Source of the DNA: Nostoc sp. 'Peltigera membranacea cyanobiont' N6
GTDB taxonomy: Bacteria > Cyanobacteriota > Cyanobacteriia > Cyanobacteriales > Nostocaceae
Assembly (NCBI RefSeq): GCF_002949735.1
Contig: NZ_CP026681.1
Location: 1,178,001 to 1,242,000 of the forward strand
Length of the DNA stretch: 64,000 nt
Direction of reading: 5' to 3'
This document shows, piece after piece, positions 8,787-19,700 of this stretch. The position numbers and the translations under genes were made by a program. Within the stretch, counting starts at the first letter, position 1; the number at the start of each line of letters is the position of its first letter. The notes beneath the pieces are model-generated. The model was not told the DNA's origin. It made no database searches and saw nothing but the letters and a program-made list of their open reading frames with translations.

Positions 8787-9248
8787 CTAATCTAGAAAAC
8801 CCATCAGGCTTTCAGAATTATCAACTTCATTTGATGCTATAGGACGATTACCGAAGGTGGAATAGCTTTCATCAATTACCAATAAACTTGAGCCAATTGG
8901 ACGAATCCCAGAGAGGTTGATACTTTCAACGACTTGAAATGTATTAGCACCAATTGGACGAATACCCATTGAGTTATAGGTTTCAACTACTTCCAAGGTA
9001 CTGGTGCTAATGGGACGCACCCCAGCAATTGAGAGGTGTTCAGCAACTTCTAAGTCGCTAGCGCCTATGGGACGAATTCCAGAAATAGCAAGTGTCCCAG
9101 AAGCCCCCACTGGCAGTTCTTCCTCGACTCGATCGGCATTCAAGCTCTGGTCTTGTTGATTTTCAACTTCACCTGTAGTATTATCCCCTGGAGACTTGGC
9201 AGGCTTTTGCCGAGAACTGATTGCTTTGCCAGCGCCGCTAATAGTCAT
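8787..9248 (-). CDS. Protein of five 19-residue GIRPIG repeats
   Basis: A 153-residue hypothetical protein. The first about 50 residues are polar (MTISGAGKAISSRQKPAKSP) with no signal peptide or membrane segment. From residue 57 a 19-residue unit repeats five times at 57-75, 76-94, 95-113, 114-132 and 133-151. Each starts G-[IVN]-R-P-I and most contain LEVVE/QVVES-like text; the last is the most divergent. The regular period suggests a repeated beta-strand plus turn. I do not recognise a named family. It is monocistronic with its own terminator. A repeat-bearing peptide precursor is conceivable, but no modification enzyme is nearby. Confidence 0.7.
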   Translation of the reverse strand: MTISGAGKAISSRQKPAKSPGDNTTGEVENQQDQSLNADRVEEELPVGASGTLAISGIRPIGASDLEVAEHLSIAGVRPISTSTLEVVETYNSMGIRPIGANTFQVVESINLSGIRPIGSSLLVIDESYSTFGNRPIASNEVDNSESLMGFLD

Positions 9249-9502
9249 AAACGAAGACCTCTGGTTTGTTAATTGAATTTTACAATAATTAAGGAAAGAT
9301 GAAATTTTTTCCCATATACCTTAAGAGTTTAACCTTAAAAAACCTTATATAGATATAAGAATCTTTAAAACTGATACATAAGTAAATTTTAATTAATAAC
9401 TTTTGTAAATAAATATTACTATTTAGTTGGTCTAATAGTCCCGCTAGAATGGATACAGGGCGGAATCGTCACCATGAGATAGGGTATTTCCAGCAAAACT
9501 GT

Positions 9503-11500
<1,998 letters not shown>

Positions 11501-11555
11501 GTGAATCTTATCCCTCTCCTAAAAAACAGTATTTGCTTGGGGCTGACGAATGAGT

Positions 11556-11960
11556 TCAAAACCTCAAGCTAGAGCCTTTTTTTTGAAGGTTATTGATAAC
11601 TCGTTCTTGGTAACGTTGTTCATAATAATCCATGCCAATATGTTGATAGTTACCTCCAGATATCCAAAGTCGATAGAAAATTCGTGTCAGCTTATGAGCA
11701 GTAGCAGTGATAGCTTTGGGTGTACCAAGGCGAGAACGTAAACGACGATAAAAAGTACCCAAGGCAGAATTGCTCTTGCCTGCTGTTTGTGCGGCCATCC
11801 AGAAAGCATTTGCAGCAGGGTTAACCACCAAGCGAGTTTGAGAACTTTTAAGTTTACCCCCAGTGATGCGATTCTTGGGCAAAGACTAAGCCAGGAAGTA
11901 AAGTGTTTAACAGTTGGAAATCGGGTAGGATCTAAAGAATCTGGATATAAAGCTGCTTAA
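11556..11960 (-). pseudogene. IS110 family transposase remnant (C-terminal part, frameshifted)
   Basis: The minus strand encodes an IS110 (Transposase_20) C-terminus. It reads DPTRFPTVKHFTSWLSLCP in one frame (from about 11960), then NRITGGKLKSS, SALGTFYRRLRSRLG, TATAHKLTRIFY and YYEQRYQERV in a shifted frame from about 11880. The break is near 11875-11880, inside the LCPxNxITGGK motif. The N-terminal DEDD catalytic region is missing and no IS ends are visible, so it is a dead fragment. Confidence 0.8.
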
Positions 11961-12049
11961 AAATCTATCAATCATTTCATCGCGGAAGTAGCTTACCTAA
12001 ACACAAGCTTTTTTGATTTTATCAACAGCATCAAACATTGACCAAAAAG

Positions 12050-12310
12050 TTACTTTTCTAAGCGAACTGCATACCATTGCAAATATTGCCCAGTCCCAAT
12101 ATCTAATTCGCAACTTGTGTCTAGTAAATACTGTGCTTGAGCTTCAAATGTGTCAAATTTTTGCACATCAGGTGGTAAGTCTTGACTTGTGAGCTTTTGG
12201 AGAGTTGTTTTAAGTTTCTCTAATAACTCAGGCTGTGTTAAAAACTGTTCTTGTTGATTTGTTTCTAGAACAACAAAATTATCTTGGTGATACATTAATG
12301 GATCTGGCAT
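12050..12310 (-). CDS. CRR7-like protein (chlororespiratory reduction 7 family)
   Basis: An 86-residue soluble protein beginning MPDPLMYHQDNFVVLETNQQ and ending QYLQWYAVRLEK. The pattern of a VVLE strand, an EFL/QFL segment, LPPDVQKF and the closing WYxVRLE matches CRR7, needed in chloroplasts for assembly or stability of the NDH-1 complex; cyanobacterial homologues have this size. The function in cyanobacteria is inferred from the plant family. Confidence 0.65.
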   Translation of the reverse strand: MPDPLMYHQDNFVVLETNQQEQFLTQPELLEKLKTTLQKLTSQDLPPDVQKFDTFEAQAQYLLDTSCELDIGTGQYLQWYAVRLEK

Positions 12311-12908
12311 TTTTAAGAATTTGGTAAATGTAAATAGATATTGATTGTTTTGTAAGAACTTCTGGTTGTTGGTGCGGCCAAAAAAATGGCGATTGTTATA
12401 TAGTATCTATAAACTAATTATAGTATTTAGTTGTTTAAGATTATTAATCTGTGTTTAGTTATGTTTATCTAATCTTAGCTAATAAATTGCTGTTTTCAAT
12501 TATTAAAACCCTATTGTTTTAATAATTGAACTCATATATAATATATATTTAGTTGAATGAAATAATCGTTCTTACTAAATTTATTAAACCAGAAAGAATA
12601 AATTCCAAGATAAGCTTTACACCAAGCTAAATGTCAAGTTTATGTAATTATACTAAACTTTCATAGACATTACCTAATAAACTAAAGAAATTTGAGTCAA
12701 GTGAGATTAGTATTTAGTATTAGCTATCTCTAAGCGCACTTTGGCAATGGCTTTGCCCTACCTCATGAGGTTTCGAAACTAACTACAGAACTACATAATT
12801 AAGGTGTGTATTTGCAATTCTCAAAAAAACTGTAATTTAACTTTAACAATGGGGAAATATAAAAGTAACATTTTCTCCCATAATCAAAGCCGAACAAAAA
12901 GGTAACAA
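12311..12908. other. AT-rich intergenic region with one long inverted repeat
   Basis: Very AT-rich. A perfect 14-bp inverted repeat TTCAATTATTAAAA / TTTTAATAATTGAA (12495-12508 and 12517-12530) could form a hairpin. No ORF with coding character and no RNA gene recognised. Confidence 0.5.
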
Positions 12909-13139
12909 TTGCCTTCGTGTTCCAATTATAGATTGTCTATGCAACTTAGTTATCTACCGCTTGCTTGGCTCAAGAACATTGAGCAGTCTATTGTCAAACA
13001 ACAGTTGATTTTGAAGCCAGACACACCTTTGCCGCAAATCCTGGCATTGATGAAAAGAGCGATCGCTCCCATGCGATTGAGTTGTACAGCCTTTTTCAGA
13101 ATAATCCCGCAATTGGAAGGCAACTCATGTCAGGCATAA
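12909..13139 (+). pseudogene. Possible remnant of an N-terminal CBS-type segment upstream of the diguanylate cyclase
   Basis: The translation contains SIVKQQLILKPDTPLPQILA, which resembles the opening strand and helix of a CBS domain as found at the N-terminus of many cyanobacterial signalling proteins. After about 50 residues the similarity stops and the frame runs, overlapped, into the next gene, which uses another frame. Either a frameshift separated it from the response regulator or the likeness is accidental. Confidence 0.3.
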
Positions 13140-14152
13140 GCCCATTTTCTGTTTCTAAGCAACCACCACTGATCTTAGTGGCTGATGATGACAAGACCAT
13201 CCGAGTATTGTTGCGTAAAGCTATGGAACAAGAAGGTTATCGAGTGGTTGAGGTCAATGACGGTAAGCAATGTTTAGATGCTTACGAGACTATCAGACCT
13301 GATATAGTTTTGCTAGATGCCATAATGCCTGTCATGGATGGGTTTACCTGCTGTAAGCACTTGCTCCAAATTGCCAGGAATAATTTAATCTCAGCCCTTG
13401 CAACCTTTGATACTGACTCTACCCTTAATAATACTGTCATCTCCAAGATATGGGAGCGTACTCCCATATTGATGATCACATGCTTGGATGATGAGGACTC
13501 CGTAAACCGTGCTTTTGATGCAGGAGCAACTGATTATGTTACTAAGCCAATTCACTGGCCTGTATTGCGTCAGAGGTTGCGGCGACTGCTACAGCAAGCG
13601 CAAGTATACAAGCAATTAGGGGCGGCAAACCAAGCTTTGCAGCACCTGGCCAATGTAGATGGCTTAACTGAGTTGGCTAATCGTCGCCGTTTTGACGATT
13701 ATCTCAATACTCAGTGGATTAATCTCGCACAAGAGGGATCTCCTTTGTCAATGATTTTGTGTGATATCGACTATTTTAAATTTTATAACGATAAGTATGG
13801 CCATCCTGCTGGGGATATCTGTTTACAAAAGGTGGGTGCTGTCTTAAACATGAAGGCGCAAAAACATCAAGATTTAGTAGCACGTTATGGTGGCGAGGAA
13901 TTTGCTGTGATTATGCCATACACCCATGCATTTGGTGCAGTTCACGTGGCCGAAGTGATACAGGCGGGAATCAAAGATTTGCAAATTGTTCATGATGGAT
14001 CTGCGGTGAGTCAGTATGTCACTCTCAGTATGGGCGTGGCGACTATTGTCCCTACTTGGGAATCTTCACCTTCAGATTTGATTGTGCAAGCAGACAAAGC
14101 ACTCTACCAAGCAAAGGCGGGAGGGCGCGATCGCATTGTTTCAAGTGATTAA
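13127..14152 (+). CDS. Response regulator with GGDEF domain (diguanylate cyclase)
   Basis: A 341-residue protein (start ATG 13127, with GGAAGG six bases upstream; a TTG at 13082 would add 15 residues). The N-terminal receiver domain has ADDDK, the phospho-acceptor in IVLLDAIMP (Asp64) and TKPI. The receiver contains an unusual insertion of 20 or more residues (NLISALATFDTDSTLNN) before the fourth strand. The C-terminal cyclase domain has DIDYFKFYND and the active site ARYGGEEF (GGEEF 255-259), so it should make cyclic di-GMP. The inhibitory I-site, normally RxxD five residues upstream, reads KHQD and is probably weakened. Phosphorelay partner unknown; sasA is convergent. Confidence 0.9.
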   Translation: MSGISPFSVSKQPPLILVADDDKTIRVLLRKAMEQEGYRVVEVNDGKQCLDAYETIRPDIVLLDAIMPVMDGFTCCKHLLQIARNNLISALATFDTDSTLNNTVISKIWERTPILMITCLDDEDSVNRAFDAGATDYVTKPIHWPVLRQRLRRLLQQAQVYKQLGAANQALQHLANVDGLTELANRRRFDDYLNTQWINLAQEGSPLSMILCDIDYFKFYNDKYGHPAGDICLQKVGAVLNMKAQKHQDLVARYGGEEFAVIMPYTHAFGAVHVAEVIQAGIKDLQIVHDGSAVSQYVTLSMGVATIVPTWESSPSDLIVQADKALYQAKAGGRDRIVSSD

Positions 14153-14190
14153 TAGTCATTTGTCATTTGTCATTTGTGAACGACCAATCC

Positions 14191-15378
14191 TTAAGAAGGA
14201 TAAACTGGCAGGGTGAAGTGGAACCAGGCTCCGTTATTGGGGGCAGAGTCCACCCAAATTTGGCCATAATGTGCCAAGATAATACGTTGGCATAAACAAA
14301 GACCAATGCCGTAACCTTCTTTACCTTCATCCCGTTGCAGGCGGAAGTGGTTTTCAAAAATGCGATCGCGATTCTCTACAGGAATCCCAGGCCCAGTATC
14401 GCCAATACTAAACTGAACTTTTTGAGTAGTGCGGTGCAATCCGGCTACGCTAATCTTGCCACCTTCTGGAGTGTATTTGATGGCATTATCCAACAGATTT
14501 ACTACCACTTGGCGAATGCGTTCTGGGTCGGCATATACATAAGGTAGGTCATTAGGAATATCTGTTTCTATCTCTTGGGCTTTGGCGGTGTAGCGATCGC
14601 ACAATTCTTCGATTACATCCAAGCATACTTTACCTAGTTGTACCTTTTGTGGTATAATGCGAAATTCTGTGTCTTTACCACGACCTACCTGCAAAAGGTC
14701 GGCAATCATTCGGTCAATGATCTTAGTTTGATTGCGGGCTTGTTTTAATAAATGCGCCGTCATAGTTGGTTTGAGGCGGTGGAATTGCCCTGTCTCTAGA
14801 TTATAATTAGATTGGAGGGTTTCCATTGCGATCGCGGCCGCAGTTAGGGGATTGCGAAGATCGTGCGCCAGCATAGCAATCACCCGATCTTTAAACTGTA
14901 GCTGCTCTTGGAGATTATCTTTTTCCTGTTTCAAGCGAAAAATTTCGTCTGAAAGTCGGATTAGTTCAGCAGAAACAGCAACTGAATGGATAGTGGATTT
15001 GGGTAAAGTCGCCCGACCATTTTCGTCCATACGTTCTTGCAAGTCTTCCTGTAATTTTAAATAAGCGTCTACAGCGACTTGCCAGCGAGGCCACCAGATT
15101 TTCAATTGCGCTATGATATTACTCCCAGCTAAAACCTGTCGTGGTTCAGGATGGATTTTGATTAAAGCTGGCGTTGCTACCAACTTAAAATGTTCTGCTA
15201 AGTAGGGTTGTTGTTCAACATCAATAATTTGAAGTTCAAAACTATACTCAGCCTGCAATTCTTTTAAGTAAGCGCGTATTCGCTGCACCTGTTGTCGGGA
15301 CTTTGGGCGACCATCGACAAATAGTAGCAGCTGGAGTGGAGCCTCAGAATAAATAGGCCGATCCTGGGAAACTTGCAT
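14191..15378 (-). CDS. sasA: Circadian clock output histidine kinase SasA
   Basis: Protein of 395 residues from ATG 15378 (TTG at 15405 adds nine). The N-terminal 100 residues are the KaiB-like thioredoxin-fold sensor (PLQLLLFVDGRPKSRQQVQR, VATPALIKIHPEPRQVLAG) that binds KaiC. The kinase core has the H-box MLAHDLRNPLTAA with the phospho-histidine about 170 residues in, the N-box VVNLLDNAIKYTPEGG, and GDTGPGIP and GYGIGLCLC ATP-lid motifs. Family knowledge: SasA phosphorylates RpaA to time gene expression; the RpaA-related regulator RpaB is encoded at 38.4 kb. Complete. Confidence 0.95.
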   Translation of the reverse strand: MQVSQDRPIYSEAPLQLLLFVDGRPKSRQQVQRIRAYLKELQAEYSFELQIIDVEQQPYLAEHFKLVATPALIKIHPEPRQVLAGSNIIAQLKIWWPRWQVAVDAYLKLQEDLQERMDENGRATLPKSTIHSVAVSAELIRLSDEIFRLKQEKDNLQEQLQFKDRVIAMLAHDLRNPLTAAAIAMETLQSNYNLETGQFHRLKPTMTAHLLKQARNQTKIIDRMIADLLQVGRGKDTEFRIIPQKVQLGKVCLDVIEELCDRYTAKAQEIETDIPNDLPYVYADPERIRQVVVNLLDNAIKYTPEGGKISVAGLHRTTQKVQFSIGDTGPGIPVENRDRIFENHFRLQRDEGKEGYGIGLCLCQRIILAHYGQIWVDSAPNNGAWFHFTLPVYPS

Positions 15379-15405
15379 GTAATCGTGTTTCAGCACTGGT
15401 AACAA

Positions 15406-15662
15406 CCCGGTGACGCTTTACAGAAAGTAAAATGGACTGACGGTTGTCAATGGTCGTTGTTTTCTCTTCAATTTAATATCTATTTTAGATTTTTAATCCT
15501 CTTATCAGTTGTGCGTTTTGACATAAGACATATCTTTTCAGCCTTTTGTGCTTTTTTGGGTAACTTCGTCTCCAAGAAACACCCAAGTCCCTTGAATATA
15601 AGTCTTAATTTGCCCTAGATAAAAATTTTTCGCTAGAGCCAGCACGTGAAAGGTTTAACACT
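15406..15662. other. Upstream region of sasA, nothing recognised
   Basis: No ORF, repeat or RNA gene is apparent. Presumably it contains the sasA promoter. Confidence 0.4.
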
Positions 15663-16275
15663 ATGTCAAATCAGCTAGTGGATCGGCATGTCAATTTGAA
15701 TACTCGCTTTGAACAAGCCATCGCCCAACCAAACGCAGATGCTAATTGTATCTAATCTATCAGGAAGCTGTTGACTGTTCAGGCCAAATTTGTAGAGGGT
15801 TTTCTCAACCGCCAGTGCATCAGATGAAGTGTTTTTTTGCCTTTACCCAATCATTAGTAAGATTGAGAAAACAGCTATAGCTGACCTTTGCACTGCCTCT
15901 ATAACTTGCGAAACATACTCTGTAGCTAGCTTTTATTTTAAGAACCGCTACCCTATCCCAGAAGAACAGGGAGAAATTGCCTAAGAGAAAGCTTGGGATA
16001 ACATAGAGGCGATCGCACTTTTAGAGTTAGTAATCACTGCTTTCGAGACTTCCAGGAAGCTCTTGACTGACAGCATAAGTAACACTTTCCCCAGGAAATC
16101 TATTTTGTAGATATTAGGGAAACTGCTGCGACACTTAACTGCTTTGCCTATAACCCCAGTCGCCAAGAATAACGAACTTACGCCAAGTTCCTGGAATTGC
16201 TTAACACTGGCACTTTCCAGCTATTGCCTTATTCAGCTTACCATCGTCAGATGAATAATTTCCAGAATCGATTGT
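15663..16275 (+). pseudogene. Decayed protein gene of unknown family
   Basis: Starting ATG 15663, coding-like text is scattered over frames. MSNQLVDRHVNLNTRFEQAI is soon closed by a stop. Later come SFYFKNRYPIPEEQGEIA (stop), EAIALLELVITAFETS, and in a shifted frame QEIYFVDIRETAATLN, CFAYNPSRQE (stop) and YAKFLELLNTGTFQLL. HIP1 sites and amino-acid-like composition persist, but every frame is broken by stops and shifts. I could not name the family. The remaining sequence to 16681 is noncoding. Confidence 0.45.
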
Positions 16276-16683
16276 AAGCCAATATTTAGCGAACTCTATT
16301 TGTTCCCCTCCTTGGGTGATGCTAAGGGGGGCTTTAGTCCTAGTCTATCACTTCAGTTGCTTGGCGATCGCATTAAGCTAGTGCATCTGGAAGTAGATTA
16401 AAGCTTTTGGTCGCTAAACTGTTCTTTGGCGAGTTCTCACTCAGTTCTCCCCTCTGCCAATTGAATATTTCCAGAACTATCTAAAAAATGGATTCTCAAT
16501 TTAGTACTTTAGCCCATTCTGGCTCCTGACTCCTGAATTCTGTTTGATAAAACTCTTGTCTAGCAAGTATTTCAGATTTATTTCTATTTTTTTTCCAAAA
16601 ATGTTAGTTTGCCAGAATTTTAGGGAATTCTATAAATAAGCATGGGGATTATCAAAACCTAATGGCTGTAAAACAAAGACAAT

Positions 16684-16713
16684 ACGGTAGCTTTTGCTAC
16701 CGTTTACTCATTT
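16684..16713 (+). terminator. Possible terminator hairpin
   Basis: Perfect 8-bp stem ACGGTAGC/GCTACCGT (16684-16691, 16696-16703) with a TTTT loop, followed after a few bases by a modest T-run. No intact gene ends just upstream, so its role is uncertain. Confidence 0.4.
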
Positions 16714-16894
16714 TTAGAGATATCATCTTCACCAACAGAGATATTTGCTAAGAATGAAGTGCTGAGTCGGTAGTGTCTTTGGATGATATTGAGAGGCAAA
16801 GGAGCAGAAAAGAGTCGGGAGAGAAAATTCCCAATGCCCAATTAATGAACAGTCTGCGCTAGGGTAGGAATTGAAACTCAATTTGTGATTTCCT

Positions 16895-18289
16895 GTGCTT
16901 CCCTGTAAACGTCCAGCTGTATTTCTAATTTGGGCTGTTCTACTGACTTCTTTAACAGCCTGTGCTAATAGTCCAGTCGCCAAAAATCTTGAGGAATCTT
17001 TGGCGGCAGATCCTAAGCTACAAAGCAATCCAGTTGTTTTTGGAGAATCTCAGCGTAACCAACCACAAGCACAGTCAAACGCATCAACAGTTCAGTTACC
17101 ATCTGATTTTCCTAAAGATATCCCACTATATTCCAATGCCAAACTACAGGAAGTTACACCTGCTAGCGGCTCAGAAAACAAAGTCTCAACTCGCTGGTTG
17201 ACTTCCGATCCCAGCAACTTTATTGCTAGCTTTTATCGCAGCCAGTTTCAAACAAATAACTGGCAGATTTTACAACAGCCAACAGATGATGCGGGAGGAG
17301 CTTTTGAAGCACGTCGCAACGATTTGCTGTTGAAGGTTTCTATTCAGCCTAAATCAGTTACTAACGCCACACCCAATCAACCCCAAACCGCCACTGAATT
17401 AGTGATTGAGTACGTACCGAATAGTATTGCTACGGCACAACCTACCCCAACTACAAATTCTAACGAAACTACTAACGCCGTTCCTCAACCAGGAAATTCA
17501 CAGTTTATTGGCCCAGTACCACCTGCAAACTTGGCAGCACAGCCACCAAATCCGGCTAATAACCCAACAACTCCTAAAACCACAGCCGAATCTCAGGAAT
17601 TTAACGATCTGAATAAGGTACCGCAAGAATGGCGGCAACATATCCAAGACTTAGGCAAATTAGGTGTTTTGTCTACAGAGCCGAATGATAATAAGAGTAA
17701 TTCTACTACCACAAATAACCAGTTTGAACCCAGTAAAATCGTTACACATCGGGAATATGCCCGTTGGCTAATTGCTGCTAACAATGCTCTGTATACCAGC
17801 AATCCAGCTAAACAAATTCGCTTGGCATCAGAAAGCACTCAATCCGTTTTTAGTGATGTTACCGCAAAAGACCCTGATTTTCCAGCGATTCAGGGATTAG
17901 CCGAAGCTGGGTTAATTCCCAGTCCTTTGTCTGGAGATTCTACAGTAGTTCTGTTTCGTCCTGATGCACCCCTAACGCGGGAACAATTGCTGTTGTGGAA
18001 ATTACCCCTAGATACTCGCCAAGCTTTACCCTCTGCTAACTTAGATACAGTTAAACAAACCTGGGGTTTTCAAGATGCAGCCCGAATTGATCCCAAGGCT
18101 TTAAGATCGGTGTTGGCTGATTACCAAAATGGCGAGCAAGCGAATATTCGGCGGGTGTTTGGCTATACGACTCTGTTTCAACCCAAAAAACCAGTAACTC
18201 GTGCTGAGGCTGCTATGACTTTGTGGTATTTCGGCAGTCAAGGTGAGGGTGTGTCAGCTACTGAGGCTTTGAAATTAAAACGAAATTAA
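16895..18289 (+). CDS. SLH-domain lipoprotein
   Basis: A 464-residue protein with a GTG start. The signal peptide FLIWAVLLTSLTACANSP contains a lipobox (LTAC), so it is probably a lipid-anchored envelope protein. Residues 75-180 form a compact domain (PSDFPKDIPLYSNAKL, FYRSQFQTNNWQILQQP) like those in cyanobacterial lipoproteins of unknown role. A proline/asparagine/threonine-rich linker follows to about 230. The C-terminal half contains S-layer homology units (SVFSDVTAKDPDFPAIQGLA, FRPDAPLTREQLLLW, KPVTRAEAAMTLW), which bind cell-wall polymers or outer-membrane-linked peptidoglycan. Likely tethers envelope layers. Confidence 0.78.
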   Translation: MLPCKRPAVFLIWAVLLTSLTACANSPVAKNLEESLAADPKLQSNPVVFGESQRNQPQAQSNASTVQLPSDFPKDIPLYSNAKLQEVTPASGSENKVSTRWLTSDPSNFIASFYRSQFQTNNWQILQQPTDDAGGAFEARRNDLLLKVSIQPKSVTNATPNQPQTATELVIEYVPNSIATAQPTPTTNSNETTNAVPQPGNSQFIGPVPPANLAAQPPNPANNPTTPKTTAESQEFNDLNKVPQEWRQHIQDLGKLGVLSTEPNDNKSNSTTTNNQFEPSKIVTHREYARWLIAANNALYTSNPAKQIRLASESTQSVFSDVTAKDPDFPAIQGLAEAGLIPSPLSGDSTVVLFRPDAPLTREQLLLWKLPLDTRQALPSANLDTVKQTWGFQDAARIDPKALRSVLADYQNGEQANIRRVFGYTTLFQPKKPVTRAEAAMTLWYFGSQGEGVSATEALKLKRN

Positions 18290-18607
18290 AGCGATATCTA
18301 CAAAGGGTTACGCCATTCTGTTGCGGTTAGTTCATCAATAGCAGAAAGTGGTAAATGCCGAGGCTTTAGCATGGAAAATTTGCAATTTCTTTGTAATAAA
18401 CTTATTTTTTATCAAGAAAATGTAAATCTAAGTATTTTCAGCGTTTTTACCTGTGTTTGATGAATTTTTGAGGCATAGTTAAGCAAAACAACGTAAATTA
18501 ACTCGATAGACTTACTGAGTTTTGAAGTAAGTCTATTGAGAAGTTGTCAGACTACCGCCTTTTCATTACTTTGAAACAAACTAAAAAATACCACAGGTAA
18601 AACAAAT
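18290..18607. other. Upstream region of the GDSL gene
   Basis: A 15-bp inverted repeat with one mismatch (CTCGATAGACTTACT at 18502-18516, AGTAAGTCTATTGAG at 18526-18540) lies about 70 bp before the start codon. It may be a terminator-like or regulatory hairpin in the leader. Otherwise AT-rich with no gene. Confidence 0.5.
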
Positions 18608-19687
18608 ATGAAAAAACAAGCTATAGCCGCAGGATTTGTTCTCTTATCTTTCATGTTACCGCTCAAGGCAAGTGCGGCGAGTTTTAGCAAATTTTACGTA
18701 TTTGGCGACAGCCTTTCTGATACTGGCAATGTCTTCGCTGCTACTGGTGGTTTAGTCGCTCCGACAACAGCCATTCCCCAAGATCCACCATACTTTCAAG
18801 GACGTTTTTCTAATCAGCAGGTTTGGGTAGACTACCTTGGAGATCAGTTGGGATTAACACCCTCTCCATACATTACTTTAAATCCTGCTATTCCCAACCA
18901 AGGAATTAACTTTGCTGTGGGCGGTGCTAGTTCTGGTCAAGGTAATGCTGTTGTTCCTAATGCACCATTACCGGGAGTACTAGAGCAAGTCGGCTTGTTG
19001 ACGCAACCCATTCTACAAGCTAATCAGAAGCTCGATCCAAATGCCCTCTATGCTGTATGGGGAGGTGCAAATGATTATGTGTTTGGTCAAGCTACTAATA
19101 CGACCCAAACAGTTCAGAATTTATCAGATGCAGTAGGGTTACTTGCCTCATCTGGCGCAAAAAATATTTTAGTATTTAACTTGCCTGATTTGGGCAAAAT
19201 TCCCCTGGCACTCGCTACAGGTCAATCAAACAACTTGACTGCCTTAACAAATGAGCATAACAAGGAATTAGCAGAGGAACTGGACAAATTTAGCAATAAT
19301 CCTGACCTCAATCTGATTTCTGTGAATGTGTCTTCCCTATTTAATCAAATACAAGCAAATCCAGGGGAATTTGGATTTCAAAATGTGACTAATCCTTGCG
19401 TAGTCGGGAATTTTCAGACAATCATCAGTGTATGCTCTCAACCAAACGATTATTTGTTTTATGACTCCGTGCATCCAACAACTAATGCTCATAAGTTAAT
19501 AGCAGACACTGCACTGGCGGCAATTGAGGCTAAATCTGTTCCTGAACCTTCGATAAACTTGGGGATTTTAGCGCTCGGTGCTTTTGGTGCAGTCGGAGTT
19601 CTGAAGCGTCAACAAAAAAGATCGGTACTTGTGTCAGTAGGTAGGGTTGTTGATGCACAATTGTCTCATACAACAGTTCAAAACTAA
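18608..19687 (+). CDS. Secreted GDSL (SGNH) esterase/lipase with PEP-CTERM-like tail
   Basis: A 359-residue protein with a signal peptide (FVLLSFMLPLKASA, cleavage near residue 23). SGNH blocks are clear: FGDSLSDTGN (nucleophile serine), a Gly block NFAVGGAS, GGANDY (Asn) and DSVHPTTNAH (catalytic Asp/His). This is the GDSL lipase/hemolysin-like fold, an exported esterase of unknown substrate. Near the C-terminus, VPEPSINLGILALGAFGA then VLKRQQKR form a PEP-CTERM sorting signal. Unusually the protein goes on for 22 more residues (SVLVSVGRVVDAQLSHTTVQ) past the basic end, perhaps after loss of a stop. Confidence 0.85.
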   Translation: MKKQAIAAGFVLLSFMLPLKASAASFSKFYVFGDSLSDTGNVFAATGGLVAPTTAIPQDPPYFQGRFSNQQVWVDYLGDQLGLTPSPYITLNPAIPNQGINFAVGGASSGQGNAVVPNAPLPGVLEQVGLLTQPILQANQKLDPNALYAVWGGANDYVFGQATNTTQTVQNLSDAVGLLASSGAKNILVFNLPDLGKIPLALATGQSNNLTALTNEHNKELAEELDKFSNNPDLNLISVNVSSLFNQIQANPGEFGFQNVTNPCVVGNFQTIISVCSQPNDYLFYDSVHPTTNAHKLIADTALAAIEAKSVPEPSINLGILALGAFGAVGVLKRQQKRSVLVSVGRVVDAQLSHTTVQN

Positions 19688-19700
19688 ACTAACTGTATTG

